DNA from: Nematostella vectensis
Taxonomy: Eukaryota > Cnidaria > Anthozoa > Actiniaria > Edwardsiidae
Assembly (NCBI RefSeq): GCF_932526225.1
Contig: NC_064035.1
Location: 6,943,501-7,007,500, forward strand
Reading direction: 5' to 3'
Length of the DNA: 64,000 bases
The notes beneath the pieces are model-generated. The model ran no database searches and was not told the origin of the DNA. It saw nothing but the letters and a program-made list of their open reading frames with translations. Below are positions 32,703-45,600 of the stretch, piece by piece (position 1 is the stretch's first letter; every line of letters starts with the position of its first letter). The position numbers were made by a program, and so were the translations under genes.

Positions 32703-35700
32703 AAGAGTCAAGCTAAGAGTTTTCCTGACTAGAATAACTTGATACCTAAGATGTGAAACTTTTTCTCGGACAGTAGCAATTCACAAACTCCCAAACTGAA
32801 TATGTATAATTTGGGATCACATGTTGTAACCTCAACCCCTAGGTAAGTTCTATTGTCTGAAGATAAGAGGATAAAGACCTTGCACCGTAAACTGTACCCC
32901 TAGTAGTTATGGTCCTACCCCAACGCTTACTTCGTCATTGCGGATCCTCTCTGGCGCCGATCCGCCCTTGGAGATGGGACACGTCTCTTCATTACTTGTG
33001 ATGCTTGTCCTGATTGTACAGGGGAAACTGACCGAGATCGTTGTTTGTTTCGATGGGTAGGAAAACCCTTTCTTTTGTTTCCATTCCTAAATGGCGATCT
33101 TGACCTGTGTCTTGGTGGTGAGGGTGAAGAGGAATCCCTGTGTCTGTGTTTGCCTTTTCTGTCTGACTGTCCATTCGAATATTTTTGTCTTCTTGGAGGG
33201 GATGGTGAGATGGATGGAGATGAGTGTTTGTGCAATCTTCTTTCTCTTTGTCTGTCCCCACTTTGTGATCCTGATGGATGTCTGACTGGTGGAGACTCAG
33301 ACCTGGAATGTCTCCTTTTCCGAGAAGCCCTCTCCTTTTTGTCTGATTTATGGCGACTGAAAACCAGATGACAATCACACATATTCATTGGTCAAGACAA
33401 ATGCAATTTTCATGGATCAGCAAAGAGCGAAAAGTGTATATGTGTGTGTTGGGAGAGGGGATAAAAGTTCATGGGCGAGGTAGTGATTGTCCTATCTTTT
33501 AGGGTAAAAAATTATACCAATTACCATCCCACAGGGGATGTTTAAAAATTCTTCTGCTTCTGCTTATTCCTTAGGGGCTCTCACGTTAAGGGATCAAACT
33601 ACCCACGAAACGAAAGTCAATAGAAAAGAGATGTACTCGATGGAGGCACCATAACATTCAGATAATCTAAAAATGTGTTTGATTTTAGTGCTATCCCTGA
33701 GGCTTGAAAAAAATACTTTGACAAAACTCAATGCGCTATCTCTTCGGCTGTTGCCCATACCCAAAGTCAGCCAAATCAATTTTAACACCTTAGTGTTAAA
33801 ATCATCCCTCCTCCTTCACCCCCATCCCCCCTGAAGTGGCTACAGTTGACATACCTTTTTCTAGAACTCTTGTGTCCATTTATGGGTGACATCTTTCTTG
33901 CACTGTTCTTATTTCTTTTTTCCTCCTCACCAGAATCGAAACTGTCCTCAGAGGCATTATTGTGTCTACTTGGCCCCCCTCTTTTTTCCTTTTTCTTCTT
34001 CTTGTCCTTTTTTCCTTTCTTCTTTTTGGATTTTCCTACATTTGCTTCTAGCATTTCTTTGAGTTGCTTCATTTTTACAGGGTTCTGGAGGAGCTCTTTT
34101 TTCTTTTCATCTTCCTTTTTCTTGATCATGAACAAGGGATCATCTCTCACTTTAGCTGCGAGGTCTGATGCATTGTTAGCACTGGAGTCACCAGTGAAAG
34201 AAGCCCCGGGGAGAGAGCCAAGCTAAACAGGGAGCATTTAAAGACATTAGTAATAACTCAACATAGACCAACAAGAACCTAATGACACTAAATGCTGGTG
34301 CCTCTCATTAAAAACTAAAATTCCTAAAAGAAAACATAGGGAGCTAAAATCCTGATATTTAAACCCTGCCAATTGTTCTATATAGTAAAAGCCCATCCAG
34401 GAATAATGCCCCAATCTTGGAAAAAGAATAGAACAGAAATCCTGGATCCCACCCTGGACAATTTCCTACACATTCTACTATGACAAAGTAAAATAACATT
34501 GACAACTTTTAAGGGCATCATGAATAGAAAAAGTCATCATGAATAGAAAAAGTCTAGAAAATGACCTGTTGGGTATACATATTGTAACCATACAATTGAG
34601 AAGAAGTTTTGAGAAGCAGCAGGCTATGGTTTGAGAAAGAGTTATGAAAACAGATGTATGTATCAACCAGCTTGCAGCTCTCCATGGAGAAACTCTGGTT
34701 AAGTTACTGATCTTATAACATATAGTGACCTTATCTTACCTAATGATCTTTTAACATACAGTGATCTTCTTATCTGATCTACTTATCTTCAACATACAGT
34801 GATTTTCTTATCTGATCTACTGATATACAACATACAGTGATCTTCTTATCTGATATACTGATCTACAACATACAGTGATTTTCTTATCTGATCTACTGAT
34901 CTACAACATACAGTGATCTTCTTATCTGACCTACAACATACAGTGATCTTCTTATCTGATCCACTGATTGACAACATATAGTGATCATGCTCTTTTAATG
35001 ATCTTAAAGAAATCCCAATACTCACGCCCTCATCTTCCTTAGCCAAGGGGTCCACTTGTTTATCAATGGGTTTTCCTAGGAGATATTCTTCTCTGTTGAT
35101 CTGTCCTGGAGCAGAGTACATCCAGTCTAGGCGCTCAGATTTTTTTCTGGACAGAATAAAACAGATACGCTAAATGGTAATAAAAGGAATGAATTTGAAA
35201 CGAAATGAAAAGGTACTAGACAGTACATATTTACAACTGTCTAGTAAACATGATAGATTTCCCCCAACCTTCCCCCCCAACAACAAAGTAGGAGAATTTA
35301 GATCAACAATGCTGACAACATGACAGTGACTAATATACAAAAAATATATAATTTTATGCATAGGCCATTTTTGCCAGCATCCTGTCATGGATATTAGAGA
35401 GCTTCAGCAATTTAATGTAAGCTGCATCAAGAGCAGCACAAATACTTATCAAAATTCCAAAACTTATTTTGGCGTCTGTGACTAATTGCATAAAACATGA
35501 AAATAGGGAGAATGCTGTTTTGACATCATTTTTGATTTACTTAAGCTCTATATTTTTATGTTCTCTTCATGCAATATTGGCACAAATCTGCATCCATACA
35601 TATGGAACATAAGCAAAGCAGTGCCATGTTGTTGGTTGATTAACTACTGATAATCAATTTAGCAATCGTTAATCTTATACAGCATTAATAAACGGGTCTT

Positions 35701-36156
35701 TCAAATTTCGTTTAACCCAGTATATAGTTCATAACAAATTTTGCAAGATAAAAAGCACAACAAAGATTAGATGAATGTATCGAATATAAGATGTCGGATG
35801 GATGTATCGAATATAATAAGATGTCGATCTCGGCTTGTTTGATAAACTTCTTCAGTGTTTGATAAACTTTCTGTCGACTTACTTTGATATCCCCTGTTGT
35901 ACTGCATGTCTCTGCATCTCTTCTCGAGCCTTTTCCTCCAATAATTCACGGCGAAGTTGCTCGATCTTTTTGCTCTCCGCCTCAGCTTTCTGTTCAGCTT
36001 TCCATACACGTTCGACATTTCGAAGTGTTTGCGGGTGCCAACTCTTTTTCAAATTCTAAAAACAAGAACACAGAATGTTAGAATAGTATTTAGAAACTCT
36101 TTTCGAACTTGATAAAAGTTGCTAAAGGGAAAACTTACTAAATCTCCGCCACCCAT
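31728..36156 (-). CDS. CWC25: Pre-mRNA splicing factor CWC25, 8 exons
   Basis: Step-one spliceosomal factor that stabilises the branching conformation of the catalytic spliceosome. Exons in order: 36156-36139, 36055-35883, 35146-35026, 34222-33855, 33356-32931, 32659-32560, 32449-32385, 31848-31728; 463 codons plus TGA, close to the human length of about 425. Seen: MGGGDL, then LKKSWHPQTLRNVERVWKAE and a helical Cir_N region (residues 1-64); ERLDWMYSAPGQINREEYLL; VRDDPLFMIKKKEDEKKKEL with NPVKMKQLKEML; a Lys-rich and then Arg-Ser-rich low-complexity middle (SPSPPRRQK, SPSPPRHRSRS); LERRRQEMLSNAQWR; and the conserved C-terminal helix SDRIKRNINSVQRTAHALD. The first exon encodes only six residues. 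It is divergent from inversin. One intron carries a minisatellite. Confidence 0.95.
32130..32238 (-). mobile_element. Dispersed repeat fragment, CAGGCCCGTACCCAGG terminus
   Basis: On the minus strand it begins CAGGCCCGTACCCAGGATTT, then has a G run and GTGCGTAATCCG. The same terminus (GGGTACGGGCCTG) occurs near 9700. It lies in the last CWC25 intron. Confidence 0.55.
34733..34992. repeat. Minisatellite in a CWC25 intron
   Basis: About six copies of a 35-45 bp unit containing ACATACAGTGATCTTCTTAT and CTGATCTACTGATCTACA. It begins about 35 bp downstream of the donor of CWC25 exon 35026-35146, reading along the minus strand. Confidence 0.85.
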
Positions 36157-36698
36157 TCTAAATTGACGTTCAGTTACGACTAAATTTTTGTTGTTCGTCA
36201 AAACAGCAGTTTAGACAGCGGTAACTACCATTTGCCCATGAGTAAGTACAGACGTATTTTCTGGGGGGGGGACGGGGTGCAGCAAACCAAAACGTAAGAA
36301 AAGAAATATTGATTCAACAGAATATATTATAGATGTAATTTGACAATAGACTATATTCTATTCAATATATATTTAAGTGAAATTTTAAGAGCATATTTCT
36401 TAGAGTTTGATTATCATTAGCCGCATTTCGCAGTGCTAGGGGAGGGAGGGGTAGGGAGGTATGCGTGCTCTCATTCTGCTCACAATAACAGAACCACAAG
36501 AACTTGCTAGTTGGCCGTTTATTTAGCGCGTAGCAACAAGGCAAACTGTGCAAATGCCGTAGAAACTACGTCTACGTTTTTCTCTTTCTTTCGGTGATGT
36601 ATAATATCGAGAGTTTTCGTCGCCTTTCCATTATAGAGTGAGAAGTTAAAGATGGATAGAAAAGTGACGGGACCGTTCGTAGATGTTTGCTTATCAAA
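36157..36698. promoter_or_regulatory. Probable bidirectional promoter CWC25 / inversin
   Basis: Only about 540 bp separate the two divergent start codons. The interval includes G-rich runs (36263-36271; 36437-36460, GGGGAGGGAGGGGTAGGGAGG) and no other gene. The shared-promoter role is inferred from geometry. Confidence 0.45.
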
Positions 36699-39600
36699 AT
36701 GACGGCTACTATCGCATTCCACACCGATTCTCTGGCTTGTTCTACGTCAAATGTAAGCGTTTCTTTGGTTTATCATTACAGGATAAGTTGTGGTTTTAAT
36801 GTTATTATAGAGTTGTGCTTACTGTGACAGTAAGTAAGTTCTGTATGACAACAATGTCACACTTCGCCGATATAGAAACAAACGTTTAACTTACTTATAT
36901 TATTTCTAGTGCTACTCTGATATTACCACAGAATTTGTTACTATACCTTTTTGATAATTTTCTTTTATCGTATTTAACATATTTTTTACCTGCAATAATT
37001 TCATTGAATCCTACATTTCGGTTTAGAGTACAGTGTAGTAGTAACTTTACAAAGGCATTCATTAGCATTAAGGTAGCAGTGTTACACGGGATAACATGCA
37101 ACAAAAACTTTTCGCGGTACATTGTATCGTATCCATTCCGACATGTTGCCAATCAAATGTTACACAAATGAATTTCCAGATATTCGTCATTCTGTGTTGC
37201 ATGTTTTTGAAGCGGGTTAAAAACATTCAACATGTTGCCAAGTGAAATGAGGTGCGGAAAGTTGTGTTGCACGATATAAAACTTTCTCTGATACAATGTA
37301 TTGCGACAAGTTTTTGTTGCATGTTATCCCGTGTAACACCACCTTTATACTCTGAATTCCCCATTCATTCACAAGTATCAGATAGATATAACAAGTCATA
37401 CATGATCATGTAAAGTCATAGAGTACCAAACGGGGTCTGACACCTGGCCACTCTTGTTACCTTGTTCGCCTCTTCCTGGCAGCTGTTTACTGGAATTCGG
37501 TCTCCATTACCATCCCTGATAGTGCAGTACATACGACAGAAGAACATTACACAAGATTCCAAGCACTGCCACATTTTTCTTTCAACCACAGATAAAAGTA
37601 GTGTGTGCACCGTCGTGATGTCTCTGGCACCATAAATCTGAAAGTCCCTATTTGTTTTGAATCGGGATACTGTACCTTTGTCTTGATAATTAAAGACAAT
37701 TATATTATGATGCGGAGCATTTGCTTCTTTTAATTTGCTGTCTGTTACTTAGGATCAGGAAAAAAAACACCTGGGTTATCTCAAAATTACAATTTATGAA
37801 ACTATCATCTAAAATCCTGTTAATAGTAACTCAATTATATTTGTAAGGGCAAATACCGATCATTTTTTCATAACCTTTAATTTGCTGAAATATATTTTTA
37901 TATTCCTACTTGAGTATCTGAAAATGCAAACAGCATAGCATCATGTAACCCATTTTCACTAAACTATCTCTTATTTCATACCAATGGCCTACAAAAGATG
38001 GAGCAACTTCAGAATACCCATCCTCAAAGAGTCCACAATGGGACTTTACATTTACACTTTGATTTCTATGGAACAGCCAGTAAATACAAGGAAATGCAAA
38101 TAAGTAGATGAATATTCTGAACTTTGAAGTTTAGCCCAAGGTAATATAGGGGAGGGGTCTCATCATTCAATTAGCCTTATGTCTGGTGCTTATCATATTC
38201 CTTCCAAGAATTTAAAATTAACAACTATTTGCTATTTTTTATTGATAGTTGGACATTGACTCCGGATCTTTTGATGGGGAAGATGCTGACCTTTACAATG
38301 AAGGTACTGCACCCCCTTACTTATTCCTTCTTTATGCCTAATGGCATATAATGCCTCCACATAATGCTTCCAGTGTCTTCTGATGGCAGCAGCAGCCGTT
38401 GCCGCTATCCAGAGTCATCAGCAGAACCTTCAAATTGATGCTGTGCCAATACAGGGGGAATAGTAATTATTTTCAATGATTGAAACCTTTCTTTGTGAGC
38501 TTATTTTGACCAGGTCAAGGTGCTCTTTTTCAGGACCTTTGAATACTCCTTTGCATGCTGCAGCTGTGAATGGAAATAAATCTCTTCTGCAGCGTCTACT
38601 TCAAGAAGGTAAGCTCCTCTAAGTCCAAATGAATTGAATGAATAAATCTGGGATACTTATCATCCTCTTACTTGCTTTGGATTCTGTTTAATAAACATCT
38701 TCTATCCTTGTGAATGTTTTTACCGAAATAACACATTTTTAGCATTTTAACCAGGAAGCTTTTCATGAAAAGCACAAAATATTCCAACATGGCTGCCAAC
38801 AAGCTGAAGCCTGCCCAAGCCTCACTTTATCACTAAGATTACACACACCCATTTTCAGGAAATCTTGTGTAACAGTGCATTGCGCAAGTAGAGATACACA
38901 CAACCAGAGAACTGCATTATGCACAGGCATAATCAAGGAATGAGTTAGAATTGAGTAGGATTTTAACTGACAAGTTACTGCTTACAAGTGGGAATTCATA
39001 TAAATTACTTTGTCATCCTTTATTAATTTGTGCATATTTAGATGTAATTTATGTTTTGACAGCATTTGCAGAAGGTGATGCAAGTATCATTGATACAGAG
39101 GATCGTTTTGGAAGAACCCCTTTGGTAAGTTGATTGCAACGCTATTCTATATCTTACAACCTATTTTCTAAATAATATTGCTAGAGATGAAAGATTTTTA
39201 TATGTATTTCTCAGTATAGCCTAACAACATAGGCAATAAATCTCCAAGAAAATGTAGGAAAACAATTATCAATTAAAGCACTGTTATTATTCTAATCTTA
39301 AAAGGGAATCTTATTTCAGGTGTACAGTATTCTTGGTGACCGGGTGGAATGTGCTGAAGTTCTTCTGAAAAATGGAGCGAGTGTAAGTTATGCATTAATG
39401 TGTACAGCATCCGCAATAATGACAGCCTTTGAATTCCTGTCCATTGTTGTAATGCACAACCAATGTACATCATTTGATGTGCTTTCATCAATGGAAGAGA
39501 ATATTGAAATATCTTTACCAAAGTGAACTGGAGTGTGTATTGAATACAGTTGGTACCTCTACTAGGCAGTCACCCTCGGGACTGATCCAAGTGGTCATTT

Positions 39601-42600
39601 TATAGTGGGTGGAGACTTTATAGAGTGTGGTCAGTTAAAAAAAATAGTCACTTAATAGAGGGAATAGAGGATGTTCACTTAAAAGATGGTGACCATTTAC
39701 AGTAATAGAGCATGGTCACTTGATAGAGGGTGGCCACTTGATAGAGGGTGGTTGCTTAATAGAGGTATGACTGCAATGTAACCCTTGACTATCCCCTAGG
39801 TGTCTCATCCTGATGTGGATAGAAGAACTCCACTTCATTGGGCAGCCTATCAGGTATAGTTAGACTTTCTGATTATGATATACATATTTTAGACTCGTTA
39901 TCTTTAATACAAACTGCCCTGTCGATGTCCAGGGATCCACCAGCCCCACCCCAGCAACAAGGGTAAAGGCCCCTAACCCCCCATCCCTCCCCAAAGGACA
40001 TATACTCAATATAACTACATCTTTGAATTTGATGAGTACATTTTCTTTTTTAGGGAAACCATAAGTGTGTAAAGTTGCTACTCTCAAAAGGTGCAAACTG
40101 GAAGTCTAAGGACAAAGAGGGAAGGTAAGGAAACATGCCTGCATTACCAAAATGGCAAAGCAAAATGTTGAGAATTGTTTCCATAAGTAGTCTAGCTATT
40201 GCAGAACATTGTTTCTAAGGGAAGGGGGGGGGGGTCATGGGATGCTGTCACAAGACTCTTGTTTAACAAATAGAACCAGATTTGAAACCAGGGCACTGGA
40301 GAACACAGCTTTTGAGATATAGTTACACATCTCCATTATCTCTTTGACATCACCTGCTGATGTTTTGTTCTATTTTTCTTTTGTTACTAGGACTCCTCTT
40401 CATTTTGCAGCTAGCTACAATTCGTGCAAGGTGTGAAGTCTTTTCCTGCAACCCAACACAACCATGGCCAAGGCCCAGTTTACCACATACAGCTACAAAC
40501 TCACTTCAATTGCATATGCTGGGTTAAAGCCTTTTCACACAATGACAAAATCACCTGCTTCTAGCCAAGCATTCTCTTCTGAAAATGTACTGCTTTCCAC
40601 TTTTGATGTCGAATCGCCTGCATTTGTGCATAACAATGTATCCAAGTAGTTTTAAGGGTGTGGATACTAATAAGTAATTGCACCCTAACGTGAATTACAG
40701 CACATCGGTAAAACCATGAAAAGTGGAAATTTTATATGATTTAAATGTTTTTTTTCACCCATCCATGCAAGATTTTCAAACAGTCAACAGTCAGCTAGGA
40801 ACTGGTCTCAAAAGTCACAATTCTTGCTTGTGATTTCTCAAAGACAATAAACATTCCATACATATTTGTGGTGTTTTACAGGTCGTAATTATCTGTATAA
40901 AGAAGTCAACAGTTAATTGTTTTTGTTGTTTGATAGTGCTTGAACCTGCTTCTTAAGACAGCAGGGAAAGGTGAAGTCGATGATCCCGACAACAACTCCA
41001 TGACTGCCTTACACTGGGGAGCGTCATTTGGTAATGGTGATCATGTCAAGCTTCTGCTTAAATACAAAGCCTCCATTACAGCCCAGGATTCAGAGAGTAT
41101 GTACGGATACGCTATGTTGAACATAAATAAAAGGATTTAGAGTTTTGGCAATATTTAACCCATAATGCTTCCAGAGTAAAGCCGTTCACGACGCAATTGT
41201 ACGCACGTTAACGAGTCACACAAAGCATCAATTTACATCGACTTATTCAAGCCAATAACTGGGATATTTTCAATCAAATTTAGTCTATAACGTATCAAAC
41301 CTCATTCGTGGATTGTTATTTCTAGCTTTTCTTGCAAAACCGTTGTATCTTTAGTTGATTTCCAAGGGAGTGGTTGATCGACATTCTCTTATTATGGAAG
41401 TGATATTATTGTTAACGATATCTGGATTTTGTTTGCAGAAAAGACTCCACTTCACTGGGCAGCTACCAATCAGAATGCAAGTGTTGTCAAGCTGATATTG
41501 GTAAGGTGTTTATTAGTTTATATTGGGCTCTTTCATTCATTACTCAAATATTGCCACTTGTGGTGTGACTAGTAGGGGCGTGGCTGTGCCCCCCCAATAT
41601 TTTGTTAATGTTCCTGTACCTTGCCCCCCTCCCCAATATTTCGAAGCCTGCTACAGCTTAGATGAATGCCAACAGGAGCAGTCAACAGAGATGATCAACT
41701 GGCCTGATACAGAGGGTAGGACAGCTCTTCACCTCGCGGTCTCTCAACAGAATGAAGCAGTCATCAGAGCTCTAGTTTCAGTAGACACGTGTGATGTCTC
41801 TGTACAAGACAACACATACAGAGCACCTCTACACTGGGCTGCTGTACTTGGTAAGTGCTTGAACACATACCGATTGCATTATATGGTCGGACAACTGTTT
41901 GAAGGGGTTCTCCACCGCAATACTGAGAAACCTTTCTCTTAGCCTATTTCCCAGTTATTTCTCTGCCCTGAAAGATGAATTTGACCTAAAAGATGGTCTA
42001 CCCTTGGAGGGCGAGTTCTAAAGTAATTTTCTACTCAGGAAATTCCAAGATAGTAAAGATCTTACTACGCAAGAATGCCGATTATCACTCAGTGGATGGA
42101 AATGGTGCCACGCCTCTTCACTACTGCGCACAGAACAACCTTGCTCAGACGGTGGAGACTTTCCTCTCTTACAGTCGCATGAAGGACATCCCAGATAAGG
42201 AGGGGCAAACCGCCGTCATGTGGGCGGCAGGCAAAGGTACAATTTCTCAACCGTTTTCTCTGCTTGCCCGTTTATTTGTTTTCTTTTCCCAATTTTATCA
42301 TAGTCCAGAATAGGCGACTTTTGGCGGCAGAACAACAACACAAAAAGCAACATAATCAGTGCTCACGAGTTATTGCAATGAAAGCTCTTATTCTTTCGTC
42401 ACTCTCTGAGGTGAAGGCTGCCAAGTTCGGCAGCCATTTCTTTGTTTATTTTGCGTGAGTTTGCCACTTACTTGTCACGGGATTTCTCAAAGTGCCCTCG
42501 TCAGTCACACCTTTGTTATTGTTTTAGTTTAATATTGGAAGGCACATGATGTGCTAAAATCTCGAAATAAGCATCTAAAAACAAAGTTTAATAATTTATT

Positions 42601-45600
42601 TAACAAATTCAATACAAAATATCGCATTGCCTTTCTCAAATCAGCCGATGAAAATGGATGCCTCTGACAGAAGGATGGCGGCTGACAGAAGCTGTTTAGG
42701 GTTGTAAATTCATGTCCACGAACAAAGAACACTAATATGATAATGTTAGTGAAAAGATTATGACATGGATTTACAAGCCCTATTTACTTCATCCTTTTAA
42801 GGTTCCAGTGCGGCTCTCGAAACAATGTTGCATCACAACCTTGACGTGCACGCGGCCGACAAGTTCGAGAGGACTGCTCTCCATGCTGCGGCGTACTCCG
42901 GTCACCTGACATGTGTACAGCTGCTTCTCCAGCACGGGGCAGGCGTGAACGCTCTGGACATGCACAATCACACGCCTATCTTCAGGGCCTGTGAGACAGG
43001 CCACGCGAGTGTGGTCATTTTGCTGCTAGAGAGTAAGTATGGCTCTGAATGACCCAATTATACAGTGTATCAATATACTCAATATATCAGGTACCCTCAG
43101 GACTCAAACATTTGTTCGCCGTACAGTGAAACCTCGATATAATGGACTCTTATTTATAGAGTTCGACTAAAAAATTTTGCCAGTGTGTAAAATTTTTTAT
43201 GTCAATGTCAAATTCAACGAGATCTCTTATGGTAATCTTTTCATTAAATTTAAAAATACAGAATAATTGCCACTGCCAAGGTTAATATTTTCAGATAATA
43301 AATATACCTCTCTGATTTCAGTTTATTAAGTAATTATAATTAATTATATAGTAATAAGTGTGGAAAAGGGCCCTAGTATTGATCTGTGGGGCGCCATAGA
43401 TCTCGTGCATGTCGTTTATGCCATAATCTCGGCGCCACAAGGTGGGACAAAGCAACCAGGTTTTCGTGAGACGGTTAGTTTTTGGCAGTTTATTATTAAA
43501 GGTTAAAGATGAATTACGTTTTTCTATGCGTAGATGGAGCAGCTGTTACTCTAGAAGACCAGGATGGCCGGTCGCCACTGCATTGGGCAGCCTTGGGTGG
43601 GCACACACAAATCTGCCAAACTCTGATCAAGAATGGCGTGTTTGCAGATGCAAAAGACCGTTTAGGGTAATTATAACTTATAACTCTATCAGTTTATAAT
43701 AAATAAATAAAAAGGAGCACCTTCAAGATCGATTCATTGCTACCTCAAAATGATAGAAGAGAGCTATTTGACGAAGTTCTCAATCAAAGGGATCAGGTTT
43801 TACCCCAGTGAGAAGCTGAAGTGACCTTAACCCTCATGTGGAAAACGCGAGGTATCACTGGATAATTTCGTCTTGCATGCTTGGGGACTCAGAGTACTTC
43901 GCGCGCTCTCAAAATGGGCCTGGTCTCCAGAAAAGGGTATCATGGCAAATCGCGGGGCTTTTATAATTTTAGGTTGTACTTATGTGATGTGAAGATGCCT
44001 AAAGCCACGGCTAAACAAGGTCACAATTTCAAGAGAACACTTATAGTGTACTCATGTTTCTTTTTGCCAAGAAACATTTTTTGTATTGTTTTTTTGATTA
44101 TGTGATTTTTAAAAAAGGCCGGTGTCTGTTATAGGTGTACCCTTTTGCAGTGCGTGATTTAAAAAAAGGCCTGTGTCTGTTATAGGTGTACTCCTTTGCA
44201 GTGCGTGATTTAAAAAAAGGCCGGTGTCTGTTATAGGTGTACCCCTTTGCAGTGCGCGGCGTATGGAGGCTTTGTAAGCTGCATGTCGTTGCTCATTGAA
44301 CATGGAGCAAAGGTTAACACATGCGACAAGGATGGTATCTCGGCGCTTCACTGGTCATGCTCGTCCGGTCATCTAGAAGCGGTCAAGCTTCTGCTTAGAC
44401 ATGGTGCATTTCTCAACTTCATGGAGGTTGACGGCGAGAGGTAAGTCTCATCTGCAGAACTCAAGCCTGGAAATAGGAACTAAAGCCAAGACGACGGCGA
44501 CCGCTAGGACAACGAGTTCTAAATAAAATGCGTTCGCGCTTTGCGGTCATTTCCAAACTGATTGCAAAGGAAATGATGGTCAGAAACATGAAAATAACCT
44601 AGGGACATTATTTATACAGTAGCGAACGTAGTTAGAGGAGATTACAAGTCATACGCGTCCTCAACGGAACGTAAAACTTGGCGTTTTCACGTCGTGGTTT
44701 GGTGGAAACCGGCTGAAATGCGTCAGACAGATCGCATTATCACTATACTGCTATTGAATTATCAGTCCAGTTCTATAGTTTTCGGCCCTCGTTGTCCACG
44801 TTGCGGTCCTCTTTGGTTAAAGTCTCTAATTGGAGAGATGGGGTGTTTCCCATGAAAAAGTCAGCAGATTTCTTTGTGCACTTTAAAACTATGGTTCTGT
44901 TAAGAGTATTTTGTTAGAAAGCTACAAAGCTAACAACATGGTCTTAACTAATTTGATACCGTGGATGCTCGTTTTGAGCGTTCATCCCTTATTTGAGACT
45001 GGGCACTTTACGGGCATTAAAGTCTCCATTTGGAGCTTATGTATTGCACGATTATTAGACTAACGATAAACATTATAGGGTTGATAATTATTTGTTCAAA
45101 GATTGAAAAATAGTTGTCTTTGGGGAACTAGAAGCCCCGCTTTATGTCATTGGACGGGTTTGTGACGAGGTTGTGGATTGGAAAAGAGCCGCTTTTTGGA
45201 TTTTTGCGCCTTAGAAAAGGCACTAATTTAGAGGGGAGACTTTTTTCGAACTGGCGCTTTTAAAAACGAGCAATTATTTTCATGCATTTATTGTTTCTGT
45301 CTGGTTTGCGCATTGTGCGTTTTGCTCCCTGTTCCATTCAGTTACTTTCACTCAAACAATTATTGTCTCACAGTAACGCATGCGTTTGGTAGGTTGACTC
45401 CGCTGGACTATGCGATATTTGGGGATCATCAGGACGTCGCTCAGGTATAGGTTGCTTCCCCCCTTCCTCTTGAATTGGACGCTCACGCCTCCCCAAGCCA
45501 AAATGAGAATTGGCTAAGTCGTGCCCATCCCCCGGATGATAACTGAGTTTTCACCCCCAACTCCCCAACCCAGACGAAATTTAGCTAATTTAGCTAGCTA

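Noticed and set aside
33045-34226. Cys/Leu/Phe-rich + strand ORFs
   Set aside because: Antisense shadows of the Lys- and Arg/Ser-rich CWC25 exons.
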